Below are positions 47,932 through 56,206 of a DNA stretch of 64,000 nucleotides, one piece after another. This DNA is from Chloroflexi bacterium HGW-Chloroflexi-2 (lineage in GTDB: Bacteria > Chloroflexota > Anaerolineae > Anaerolineales > Anaerolineaceae): assembly GCA_002840735.1 (NCBI GenBank), contig PHBY01000002.1, positions 241,528 through 305,527 on the forward strand. Reading direction: 5' to 3'. How positions within the stretch are numbered: position 1 is the stretch's first letter; every line of letters begins with the position of its first letter. Below the pieces are notes generated by a model, which was not told the origin of the DNA, searched no databases, and was given only the letters and a program-made list of their open reading frames with translations. Position numbers and translations under genes: made by a program.

Positions 47932-49463
47932 TTTTCTACCTGAAAAATGGCAACATCATCCGCCGTATAAATAATTTCAAGAGATTGTGTGATTGCAGGA
48001 CAATTATTAATATAATTTGCATACTCACAGAAAATAAAATCTACATAATTTGTTTCAATGAAATTCCTGGATTGTTTATCCGATAATTTATTCATCCAGA
48101 AATCACTCACTAAATTCCTGGTTTCCTCGGCATTGATACTTTCAAAGGGATGACCATAAACCACTTTGAATCTTGCAAAAGCAGGAATAATCAGCCCATT
48201 TTCTTCTTCCGCTAAGATAACAGATTCTTCCTCAGCATTGCTTTCGAGCCATTTTATAGCTTCGACGATATTCTCATTGATAAAAAAGATTGGATCATGA
48301 TTTTTGATCGCATTCACACTTCCTGAGAAAAGCAATAAATTGGATGGTAGGACCAATCCGATTAAAGCAAAAATGGTTAACTTAATTTTTTTCTTTTGAT
48401 TCGCAGAAAAATATTCTCTCAGTAAATTCCAAAAGACAATCACTATAGGCAAATATATGCCAACCAGAAATCGCCTTTGAAGATTAAACGGAATAAAAGC
48501 CATGAATAAAGCGAAAATGATCCATGAAAGTAATAAATATGTTGATTTGTCTAAGACTATTTTTTTCTTCCATAATTTTAAGAAGAGAATTAAAACGCCA
48601 ATAATAAATGGTGAAAATGAAAACAATAAGTTAATGATTGAAGGAGTTTGCGTGACATTTTGTAAATTCCAAATACTCAGAACCGGATCATTTCGAATGG
48701 CTAAGTATTGATAAACTCCAATCGTACCAGCCGGAATTCCAAACACAGCCAGGTTAATGATTTTATCTTTCGTCAATTCCCTTTGCAAAATTATGTTAAT
48801 TCCAAAAATAATCCCTATCATAATTGCTGCAAACGGCGAGATACTGGTAAGAATCACACTGAGAAAAAAAATAATTATTGCAAACTTTATTCCATTTTGA
48901 TTGCGGATGATAAAAGTCAATAAAATTGACATGATCAAAAAAGACAAAACAAAATGTGGATTTGAAAATGAAGACAGGAAAATAAATGATTCTGCTACCC
49001 AAAAATCAATTGGCAATTCACCTGACAGAAAATAGATCCATCCCAGTCCCCCACCAAACAGCAATGAAATAAATGCGCCTTTGTAGTATAAATCCTCTTT
49101 TTTGAAGAAAATGCTCAATAAATCCTGCAATGAAAAAAATAAAAGGATCGAAAATAATATTCTAAAAAAATGATAAATAAACGGAATACTCAAACCTGAA
49201 ATTCCGGAAATCTGCCCGAATAATTCGTAAAGTGTAAAGATATAAATATCATTATTTGATACAGGGGAATAGGGTAAATCAAATGCCCAAGCACCTGCTT
49301 CTCCCTGCTGCATTTTTGCAAAATAGCTATACCCATCAATAGGATTAAAAAATAATCCAGAAAAAACAAGCCCATTTTTTGATTGACTATAGCCAAAAAT
49401 TACAGGAAATAATAAGAAAAAAAGCCAGATAACCAGAACGAAAATTTTCCATTTTTTCATCAT
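47928..49463 (-). CDS. polytopic membrane protein, module partner (copy 1)
   Basis: About 511 residues, ten or so membrane helices plus a soluble C-terminal domain, paralogous to the 522-residue gene at 44271. It leads the six-gene operon. A TATACT -10 box on the minus strand (49469-49474) ends 5 nt before the ATG at 49463 and 8 nt before a second ATG at 49460, with no ribosome site, so the message is probably leaderless. A TTG further upstream would lie before the expected transcription start and is rejected. Confidence 0.72.
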   Translation of the reverse strand: MMKKWKIFVLVIWLFFLLFPVIFGYSQSKNGLVFSGLFFNPIDGYSYFAKMQQGEAGAWAFDLPYSPVSNNDIYIFTLYELFGQISGISGLSIPFIYHFFRILFSILLFFSLQDLLSIFFKKEDLYYKGAFISLLFGGGLGWIYFLSGELPIDFWVAESFIFLSSFSNPHFVLSFLIMSILLTFIIRNQNGIKFAIIIFFLSVILTSISPFAAIMIGIIFGINIILQRELTKDKIINLAVFGIPAGTIGVYQYLAIRNDPVLSIWNLQNVTQTPSIINLLFSFSPFIIGVLILFLKLWKKKIVLDKSTYLLLSWIIFALFMAFIPFNLQRRFLVGIYLPIVIVFWNLLREYFSANQKKKIKLTIFALIGLVLPSNLLLFSGSVNAIKNHDPIFFINENIVEAIKWLESNAEEESVILAEEENGLIIPAFARFKVVYGHPFESINAEETRNLVSDFWMNKLSDKQSRNFIETNYVDFIFCEYANYINNCPAITQSLEIIYTADDVAIFQVEN

Positions 49464-49468
49464 TTCGA

Positions 49469-49497
49469 AGTATACAGCAAGCAAAAAGAAAGCACAA
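49469..49497 (-). promoter_or_regulatory. promoter of the membrane-module operon, leaderless
   Basis: On the minus strand: TTGTGC (49492-49497), a 17-nt spacer, TATACT (49469-49474). The -10 box ends 5-8 nt before the two candidate ATGs. It is back-to-back with the plus-strand promoter at 49519. Confidence 0.65.
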
Positions 49498-49518
49498 ACT
49501 TATCATAGTCTAGTATGC

Positions 49519-49547
49519 TTGCCAATACACCCATCACATTCTATAAT
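49519..49547 (+). promoter_or_regulatory. promoter of the zinc-ribbon gene, leaderless
   Basis: TTGCCA (49519-49524), a 17-nt spacer and a perfect TATAAT (49542-49547). The ATG at 49555 begins 7 nt after the -10 box and no ribosome site precedes it. Confidence 0.78.
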
Positions 49548-49554
49548 CCCTAAT

Positions 49555-50256
49555 ATGAATCAAAGAACATTTCTTTACCAACTACAATTACTCGATCTCG
49601 AACTCGATAAGAATGAGAAGAGATTATCGGAAATCAGAGGAATTATTTCTTATTCTGATGATGTCAAAAATATTGAACAGGCAATCTCAATAATTGAATC
49701 TGAAAAGAAAACCTGGCAACAAAAATTAAACAAAATTTCAGGCGAAGCACAAGTCATTCAGGAAAAAACAAAAAAAAGTGAACAATCGCTGTATGACGGA
49801 ACGATTAAAAATCCAAAAGAGTTGCAAAATGTAAACATCGAAATCGATTCCTTGAAGAAAAGATTATCAGTTTTAGATGAGCAACAATTAGAGATTATGT
49901 TTTCCATTGAGGAATTGGAAGATCAAATATCGATTAATAAACAATTATTGGAATCCCTAACAAAAGAAAAAAATGCTCAAAAAGAAGTTCTCCTCAGAGA
50001 GATTGAAGAAATTGAAAAATCGAATAACAAACTGACCATTGAAAAGAACCCCATCTTAACCCAAATTGAGGATGAATTTTTGGGCACTTATGAAAAATTA
50101 AGAAAATCGAAGAATAAAATTGCCGTTTCATTAATTGTTGACTCTGCATGTTCAATGTGCGGAAACGGACTTCCTCCCATGGAAGTTCAAAAAGCCAAAA
50201 GTAATGCTGACGAGGTTTTCTGCCCGGTTTGTAAACGATTCTTGTATTGTGGATGA
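49555..50256 (+). CDS. coiled-coil C4-type zinc-ribbon protein (CdsZ/DUF164-like)
   Basis: 233 residues: a long antiparallel coiled coil (about 5-180; FLYQLQLLDLELDKNEKRL, SLKKRLSVLDEQQLE) followed by a zinc ribbon with CSMC and CPVC cysteine pairs. Members related to Chlamydia CdsZ/DUF164 are thought to bind nucleic acid. An in-frame TTG at 49519 is part of the -35 box, so ATG 49555 is the start. Five nucleotides separate it from the NACHT gene, probably one operon. Confidence 0.8.
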   Translation: MNQRTFLYQLQLLDLELDKNEKRLSEIRGIISYSDDVKNIEQAISIIESEKKTWQQKLNKISGEAQVIQEKTKKSEQSLYDGTIKNPKELQNVNIEIDSLKKRLSVLDEQQLEIMFSIEELEDQISINKQLLESLTKEKNAQKEVLLREIEEIEKSNNKLTIEKNPILTQIEDEFLGTYEKLRKSKNKIAVSLIVDSACSMCGNGLPPMEVQKAKSNADEVFCPVCKRFLYCG

Positions 50257-50261
50257 TCTGA

Positions 50262-52658
50262 ATGTTCAACTGGCTCAATAATTTTCAACTTGAAAAGATC
50301 TCTTTCTTCTTAGGTTTCCTGAGTGCCACAATACTTTGGTTTGTGATTTCTAAATTTAAAATCTGGATTCCCGATATAAAATCGTATATTCAGAAAGTAA
50401 TAAAGAATCTTAAATCACAACACACTTCAGGGATCCAAAATGCGATAAAAAATGAAGCTTATTCTAGAGCCCAATCTAATCATGTAGCAAAAAGCTTATG
50501 TTTCCTGGATGAAATCATTATCGAGCCATTGCTACTCGCTCAGCCCAAGACGAATCAAGAAGATGAAAATATATACTTTGAAAGTGAAGTCGCTTCAACG
50601 GTCCCTTTTACACCAGATTTTCCTCTCCTTAGCAGAAATTTTAATGTCCCCAGAATTTCAATAACAGAGGCGGGACAAAAAAATGCTGATCTGGTTATAT
50701 GTGGAAAGCCAGGATCAGGCAAAACAGTTGCTTTAGCCTATCTGGTCACATGTCTGGCGCGGAATGATCCAAAATGTGGATTATTATCTTCGAAAATTCC
50801 GCTGTATGTAAATGTCCATGATACAGATGTTTTAATTCAGCCAGACCAATCAATTTTTGATATGCTCTACAAGGCACTGTCCTCCAAACTTCCAACAACA
50901 GTTCTCCCCAGACTCGTAAAATTTTTCCAGGATTACATTGAAGAAAACAAAGCTATTTTAATTATTGATGCGCTGGATGAGTTACCCACAAATGAATTTG
51001 ATGTATATGTCGAATTTATCAAAAAAATTAAACAAATATACCCCGAACTTCAAATAATTATTACATCAACAGCTTCTTATCTGGGTGAATTGCTGAAATT
51101 AAACTTCTCCCCATTATTTTTATCAGCCTGGTCTAATCAACAGATAATTCATTTTTATTCAAATTGGAATCAACTTTGGAAACAGGAAATATTAAAAAAT
51201 AATCAATTTGACGATATTATTACCTTGAATCCATTGATCATGAATTGGGCTTCTACGAACCTTAAGCCCCTAACGCCGCTTGAGTACACTTTACATATTT
51301 GGGGAGCCCTGGCTGGAGATTTGTGTGGACCAAGTGTTCTGGATATGCATCAGACTTACTCGAAAAGAATTATTCCTAACAAAGAAGCGTATGATCTAGC
51401 AATCACATTGGCGAATGGTTTGATTAAAAACAATAGCTGTTTTATCAATGCTTCCGATACAAAAAGCGAAGGGTTTAATAAATTAGTCCAATCAGAATTA
51501 ATCCTACCAACAAGTACTGGTAAATATATTTTCACCCATTCTGAATTAATTGGTTATTTTGCCAGTTTATCCCAAAACAAAGATCCTATCTCAGATTTGA
51601 ATCAAATAGACCTGCAATGGCCTGCAAATTACGCCTATTTGGGTTTCTGTTCTGCTCAGGATTCAAATTCTGAATGGTTGACTACCTACATATCTCAAGA
51701 AATTTCTGCATTCCCAATTAATTTTCTAAACATCAGTCCCTGGTTGAAAATTACAAACAAGAATTTAACTTGGCGCATAAATTACATAAAGCAATTGGTT
51801 AAAATAATTCAGGACAATAACGCTAAATATGCCACGCGGATTAGAGCCATCGCAGGATTAGTCCATTCAAATGACAATAGCTTACCTGTCTTTTTCCGGC
51901 AATTGTTATCACACAATGATAATTCCCTGAAAGAGTTGGCAATCTATGCGATTAGCTGTGCGAGTAGGGATAATTCTTTCATCGCTGACCTTATTTCATT
52001 ATCACAAAAAGTTCCAGCCAAATTTCAAAAAAATATTTGCCTTGCGTTATCTACTTTTGAGGAAGAAAACGCAGTCCATGAACTTGCAAGAATTTTATTA
52101 AATGGCGAAGAGAAAGTCAGACAACTCGTTGCGGAATGCCTGGCTTTCAATCCAACCAATGGCACTGAAATTTTGCAAGAAGCTGTAACCATGGATGATA
52201 TAGTCGTCAGAAGATCAGCAATTAATGGATTGGTGAAATTAAATAACTTTTGGGCAATCCAAACATTGAAGAATTTAATGATCCAGGATAGCCAATGGGT
52301 TGTAAGAAATGCAGCTACCCAGGCACTGGAATATTTAGAGTCTGAGAATCCATGTATACCTGATCGAAAATTACCATTAAGCGAAACGCCCTGGATAATC
52401 GAATTTGCTGGTGACCAAAACCTGGGTGTTTCCATTGATCAATCGGTTGCCCCAATTTTATTATTAGCTCTTGAGTCAAAAAATAAGACGGATATCTACA
52501 AAGCTTTGATATATTCCACTCAGGATGCCAACCAGGCAACAATATCAAAGATGATTGAAATTGCCACGACATCACCTGATCAAAAACTGATTAACCAGAT
52601 ATTTATTACTTTATATTTGTTGAGAAATTCGAAAATTTCATGGGATATTAAATTTTAA
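50262..52658 (+). CDS. membrane-anchored NACHT-HEAT STAND NTPase
   Basis: 798 residues. An N-terminal membrane helix (about 14-30) is followed by a linker and a NACHT-type NTPase: P-loop GKPGSGKT at 148-155, Walker B IIDALDELP at about 234-242, and IIITSTASY as the sensor. The region after about 480 is helical repeats, with HEAT units clearest near 590-690 (VRQLVAECLAF, VRRSAINGLVKL, VVRNAATQAL). NACHT STAND proteins sense ligands through the repeats and switch by nucleotide-driven oligomerisation. Some bacterial ones are antiphage (bNACHT), others regulatory. No fused effector is visible. Confidence 0.82.
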   Translation: MFNWLNNFQLEKISFFLGFLSATILWFVISKFKIWIPDIKSYIQKVIKNLKSQHTSGIQNAIKNEAYSRAQSNHVAKSLCFLDEIIIEPLLLAQPKTNQEDENIYFESEVASTVPFTPDFPLLSRNFNVPRISITEAGQKNADLVICGKPGSGKTVALAYLVTCLARNDPKCGLLSSKIPLYVNVHDTDVLIQPDQSIFDMLYKALSSKLPTTVLPRLVKFFQDYIEENKAILIIDALDELPTNEFDVYVEFIKKIKQIYPELQIIITSTASYLGELLKLNFSPLFLSAWSNQQIIHFYSNWNQLWKQEILKNNQFDDIITLNPLIMNWASTNLKPLTPLEYTLHIWGALAGDLCGPSVLDMHQTYSKRIIPNKEAYDLAITLANGLIKNNSCFINASDTKSEGFNKLVQSELILPTSTGKYIFTHSELIGYFASLSQNKDPISDLNQIDLQWPANYAYLGFCSAQDSNSEWLTTYISQEISAFPINFLNISPWLKITNKNLTWRINYIKQLVKIIQDNNAKYATRIRAIAGLVHSNDNSLPVFFRQLLSHNDNSLKELAIYAISCASRDNSFIADLISLSQKVPAKFQKNICLALSTFEEENAVHELARILLNGEEKVRQLVAECLAFNPTNGTEILQEAVTMDDIVVRRSAINGLVKLNNFWAIQTLKNLMIQDSQWVVRNAATQALEYLESENPCIPDRKLPLSETPWIIEFAGDQNLGVSIDQSVAPILLLALESKNKTDIYKALIYSTQDANQATISKMIEIATTSPDQKLINQIFITLYLLRNSKISWDIKF

Positions 52659-52678
52659 TTTTTTTATCCCTAATTTTT
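52642..52678 (+). terminator. weak terminator candidate after the NACHT gene
   Basis: GGGATA (52642-52647) and TATCCC (52665-52670) form a 6-bp stem, then TAATTTTT. The stem begins inside the coding end, before the stop codon, and lies between convergent genes. A plausible but weak Rho-independent site. Confidence 0.35.
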
Positions 52679-52689
52679 CAAATTACCAC

Positions 52690-52950
52690 TTATAAAGATG
52701 CAAAAATTGTTACTAACAGAAATTCAAGTATTTGAATACCAATCAACAAAACGATAGGGCTAAAATCAAACATACCAACCATTGGCATTCTATTGCGAAT
52801 CGGTGCTAATAAAGGTTCAACAAGGTGATCGATGGTCTGCCTGATTGGATGATATGGAGTCAAAAAATAACTCAACAAAACATTGGCTATAACCAATAAA
52901 GAAAATATATTCGCTGCAATTCTTACCAATACAATTAAAAATTCAAACAT
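52690..52950 (-). CDS. yggT: YggT family membrane protein
   Basis: An 86-residue protein with two membrane helices and the YggT loop LLSYFLTPYHPIRQTIDHLV followed by EPLLAPIRNRMPMVG. Linked in other bacteria to the cell-division/SepF neighbourhood and osmotic stress; function unsettled. Last gene of the envelope operon, directly after the PLP homeostasis gene, an arrangement (yggS-yggT) common in bacteria. GGAAG precedes the ATG. Confidence 0.9.
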   Translation of the reverse strand: MFEFLIVLVRIAANIFSLLVIANVLLSYFLTPYHPIRQTIDHLVEPLLAPIRNRMPMVGMFDFSPIVLLIGIQILEFLLVTIFASL

Positions 52951-52964
52951 TCTTCCCTCAATTT

Positions 52965-53684
52965 TTATTTTTCTCTGGATCCCATAATGGCAGTGCCTAT
53001 TCTTATCATGGTTGCTCCTTCAGCAATCGCCATTTTAAAATCATGACTAGTACCCATCGAGTATTCACAAATGGATAATTCAGGGAACTTGGATTGTAAA
53101 TAATCACCTAAATCCCTTAATTTTCTAAAATAAATCCTGGATTCTGTTTCTTTTGTTGTAAACGGCGGCATAGTCATCAACCCTTGAACATTCAAATTAG
53201 AGCAGTTTATCACTTCCACCATTTCATCCATTAATGATGACCAGTTATTTTTATCTGAAGCATCCCAACCGTATTTGCTGTCTTCTCCACCAACATTAAA
53301 TTGTAGTAACACAGGCAATTTCTTGCCTACATTTGATAATTGATGATCTAAGCGTTTTGCGAGTTTCACACTATCCAGTGAATGCATCATGGTGAATTCA
53401 TTGATCACAAGTTGGGATTTTCGGCTCTGAAGGTGTCCAATCATGTGCCACTCTAAATCTTCAGGTAAATAGACGAATTCATTTTTCTTTTCTCTGGTTT
53501 CTTCTGGGTAGTTTTCACCCAGGTATCGTGCGCCTGCTGAAATAACCTGTTCTATCTTCTCACTCGGTTGACTTTTCGTGACAACGATAAGTTTTACTGA
53601 TTCTCTTTCCCTATTGTACAACTGACAATAAGAATCAATATTCTCCATAACTTTCTTATAATTCTTGTCAATAGAGAGTTCCAT
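52965..53684 (-). CDS. yggS: YggS/PLPBP pyridoxal phosphate homeostasis protein
   Basis: A 239-residue TIM-barrel PLP-binding protein. Motifs: LIVVTKSQP with the Schiff-base lysine, GARYLGENYPEE, WHMIGHLQSRKSQ, LLQFNVGGEDSKYGW, LNVQGLMTMPPF and EYSMGTSHDFKMAIAEGATM. It maintains free PLP levels and has no known catalytic turnover. The start is set at ATG 53684, 5 nt after the pgeF stop, because AGGTGA lies just upstream; a longer reading frame would overlap pgeF. Confidence 0.93.
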   Translation of the reverse strand: MELSIDKNYKKVMENIDSYCQLYNRERESVKLIVVTKSQPSEKIEQVISAGARYLGENYPEETREKKNEFVYLPEDLEWHMIGHLQSRKSQLVINEFTMMHSLDSVKLAKRLDHQLSNVGKKLPVLLQFNVGGEDSKYGWDASDKNNWSSLMDEMVEVINCSNLNVQGLMTMPPFTTKETESRIYFRKLRDLGDYLQSKFPELSICEYSMGTSHDFKMAIAEGATMIRIGTAIMGSREK

Positions 53685-53689
53685 ATCAC

Positions 53690-54472
53690 CTACTTTAAAC
53701 TCATAAACACGCCAAATCTGCCTGATTTTTGGCCTTCCATTCGATAAGAATACCACTCATCCAAATTACAGGCTGTACATATGCCTGCCACCTCAATATT
53801 TTTTACACCTGATTGGATTAATAACAATTCATTTGATTTCCATAAATCAAAATATGTCTTGCCATTCTTTGTAATTAAAATTTCAGACCGAATTTCTTTC
53901 AATTTATCGTCAACTTCAATAATTACATTCTTTCCAACTTCATAATGATCAGGACCAATCGAAGGTCCAATTCCGGCAAGAATTTCTTCAGGATCACTCG
54001 AAAACATGTCTGTCAAATATTTGACAGCATTTTGAACAATTCTTTTCACTGTTCCCTGCCATCCAGCATGAACAATCCCAATGATGTTGTTTTTAGGATC
54101 ATAAATCAGAATTGGCACACAATCTGCAAATTGCATGAACAAAGAGACATCTTTTGAGTCTGTCAATATTGCATCTGCTTGTTCATGTTTTGATCCTGAT
54201 TTCCTAGGTAGACTTGTAAACTTCACCTTATCACTGTGAATTTGCCAGACATCAAAGATGGATTCAAGTGATTGATCAAATACTTGAAAAATTCTTTTAC
54301 GATTTTCAACTACATTCTCCCGTGTGTCTCCTGCGGATTCACCCACATTCAAGCTTGAAAATGACCCGGGGCTGATACCGCCTGATCGTGTAAAAATTCC
54401 ATGATGGATTTTTTCTTTAGGAAAGCTTTCGAACGTGAAATATCTCAGGTTCCCAAAATCAAGAGAGATCAT
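53690..54472 (-). CDS. pgeF: peptidoglycan editing factor PgeF (laccase domain)
   Basis: A 260-residue protein of the YfiH/YlmD (DUF152, multi-copper polyphenol oxidoreductase laccase) family. The zinc-binding Cys-His motifs show in FADCVPILIYDP, VHAGWQGTVKRIV and GPSIGPDHYEVG, and the C-terminal GICTACNLDEWYSYR. PgeF removes wrongly added L-serine from UDP-MurNAc; some relatives deaminate purine nucleosides. It sits in an operon with an L,D-transpeptidase, which favours cell-wall quality control. Confidence 0.9.
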   Translation of the reverse strand: MISLDFGNLRYFTFESFPKEKIHHGIFTRSGGISPGSFSSLNVGESAGDTRENVVENRKRIFQVFDQSLESIFDVWQIHSDKVKFTSLPRKSGSKHEQADAILTDSKDVSLFMQFADCVPILIYDPKNNIIGIVHAGWQGTVKRIVQNAVKYLTDMFSSDPEEILAGIGPSIGPDHYEVGKNVIIEVDDKLKEIRSEILITKNGKTYFDLWKSNELLLIQSGVKNIEVAGICTACNLDEWYSYRMEGQKSGRFGVFMSLK

Positions 54473-54475
54473 AAA

Positions 54476-55474
54476 TTAATCCCCCAAGGAGTTTACGTAT
54501 TTGATTTTTTCTGTAATGATTGTTCTGGTTTCTACCATACTTTCTTCGATTAAAGGGAATAAATACCAGGCAGTAAAAAATCCAAATAATGACCCCGTAA
54601 TACTTCTCAAGGTTGGATTACTCTCACGCACAGGTAACCAATCCGGCAAGGAACTCGCCAATCCTGGTAATTGAGAAACACCATCGAAACCAATGGGTAC
54701 AAGAGCGATGAGTACCCAGATGTACCATTTGATTGATTTTATTCTTCTGCCTGATAAAACGAAAAGTAAACCAAAAAATAGCATACTTGCGTAAATCGCA
54801 ACATCACGTTGACACAAAGCAACTTTGTAACCGGTAAATTCGTTGCCTTTAAAATTTTGGGCTTCACGAATATTGATAACAGATTGGTTCGAGATTTCTT
54901 CGTAGGTGATTACTCCGTCAATACCTGCTGTAGATCGAGGATAATATGCTTGTTCTCCGAATATAAACCAGGACCTAAACGCCAATTGGTGACATAGTGG
55001 TTTATAAATTGTGTAAATAATATTTGCAGGTAATTCAGCACCAGTTTTTAATAAGTATGGAGCTAAAAAAGGTAACCCGACATAGAGGGATAAAAAGAAA
55101 ATCATTAACCAAATGTAGCTTTTAGATAACCATAATGATACTTTATCTAAATTTGTAATTTTTCTTCCTGCTTCAATCCTTTGTTGATATCGGTCATCAC
55201 CCACTTCAGTTAATTGCCGTTCTCGATCTTTGGCGGCTAATATAGTCATCTTTAAGTTGGATTCAAATATTTCTCCCGACAGAATGTAAGGACCGACTTT
55301 TACATAAGGTGATATTTCTGCATATTTTATAATTAAATCTTCAGAGTCTGAAATGTCGATTATTTGAAAATTAAAATCAATTTCCATTTTTAGTTTTTCC
55401 AACATGTCAGAAATTTGAAGTTGTTGTTCCGCATTTTTTATATAAGCTAGGATGTTTATCAATCTTCTCTCCAC
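54476..55474 (-). CDS. DUF2085 membrane protein with Trx-like N-terminal domain
   Basis: 332 residues. Residues 1-95 look like a thioredoxin/glutaredoxin-fold region without the CXXC pair (MERRLINILAYIKN, ISPYVKVGPYILSGEI). Residues about 115-320 are the DUF2085 membrane domain: CHQLAFRSWFI, VALCQRDVAIYASMLFFGL, VPIGFDGVSQLPG. The conserved Cys, His, Arg and Asp residues suggest a metal or redox role in the membrane. It lies between ccdA and pgeF, so a link to disulfide or wall metabolism is plausible but unproven. Confidence 0.72.
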   Translation of the reverse strand: MERRLINILAYIKNAEQQLQISDMLEKLKMEIDFNFQIIDISDSEDLIIKYAEISPYVKVGPYILSGEIFESNLKMTILAAKDRERQLTEVGDDRYQQRIEAGRKITNLDKVSLWLSKSYIWLMIFFLSLYVGLPFLAPYLLKTGAELPANIIYTIYKPLCHQLAFRSWFIFGEQAYYPRSTAGIDGVITYEEISNQSVINIREAQNFKGNEFTGYKVALCQRDVAIYASMLFFGLLFVLSGRRIKSIKWYIWVLIALVPIGFDGVSQLPGLASSLPDWLPVRESNPTLRSITGSLFGFFTAWYLFPLIEESMVETRTIITEKIKYVNSLGD

Positions 55475-55479
55475 TTTAC

Positions 55480-56199
55480 CTACAAACCGAAATCTACAAA
55501 GAAACCAAATCTATTCAATGTTTCTAAAGTTCCAAAAAATAACATTGCACCGATAATGATTAAAATTACACCCATAATAATTTCAACATAGCGCATCGTC
55601 TTGCCGTACTTTTGAATAACTTTGACCACCCATCCAATTCCTAAGGCTGCAAGAAGAAACGGAATTGCCAATCCGGCGGAATAGGCAGTTAATAATTTCA
55701 TGCCTTCAAAAATGGATCCACCGCCGACGGCTAATGTGAGGATGGCTCCTAAAACAGGTCCTACACAAGGTGACCATCCAGCGGAAAAGAATATGCCCAT
55801 TAATCCGGATGATAAATATGACCTTTTTTGTTGGGCTTTATTTTGAATACGAAAATCATATTCTAAAAACGGAATTCGTAATATCCCCGTCATGTGCAAT
55901 CCAAAAACGATCACGATCAATCCACCTATTTTGGCTAACAACCAGCGTAAATTATACAACAGACCACCAAGCGCTGAAGCCGTAGCACCCAGTGAAATAA
56001 AAACCAGGCTGAAGCCTAACACAAAGGCTATTCCATGGGTAAAGGTCTCCCACCTGTATTGCTGCGATTCGGAAGATTTAAGAACTGCAAGAGAACGACC
56101 ACTGAGATAGCTGATATATGCTGGCACTAACGAAAATACACAGGGAGATAAGAATGATGCTAATCCTGCTAATAATGCTAACCCTAATGTTAAATCCAT
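55480..56199 (-). CDS. ccdA: CcdA-family cytochrome c biogenesis/thiol-disulfide transporter
   Basis: A 239-residue DsbD-beta/CcdA-type membrane protein of about six helices that carries reducing equivalents across the membrane. Motifs: FLSPCVFSLVPAYISYLSG near the N-terminus and FFSAGWSPCVGPVLGAIL with the second cysteine of the pair. Neighbours are an L,D-transpeptidase, itself a cysteine enzyme needing reduced thiol outside the cell, and DUF2085, a functional fit. Five nucleotides precede the DUF2085 gene. Confidence 0.9.
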   Translation of the reverse strand: MDLTLGLALLAGLASFLSPCVFSLVPAYISYLSGRSLAVLKSSESQQYRWETFTHGIAFVLGFSLVFISLGATASALGGLLYNLRWLLAKIGGLIVIVFGLHMTGILRIPFLEYDFRIQNKAQQKRSYLSSGLMGIFFSAGWSPCVGPVLGAILTLAVGGGSIFEGMKLLTAYSAGLAIPFLLAALGIGWVVKVIQKYGKTMRYVEIIMGVILIIIGAMLFFGTLETLNRFGFFVDFGL

Positions 56200-56206
56200 T
56201 TACACC

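Noticed and set aside
52025..52435. 136-codon ORF opposite the NACHT-HEAT gene
   Set aside because: Antisense to the HEAT repeats, low-complexity translation, no start signals.
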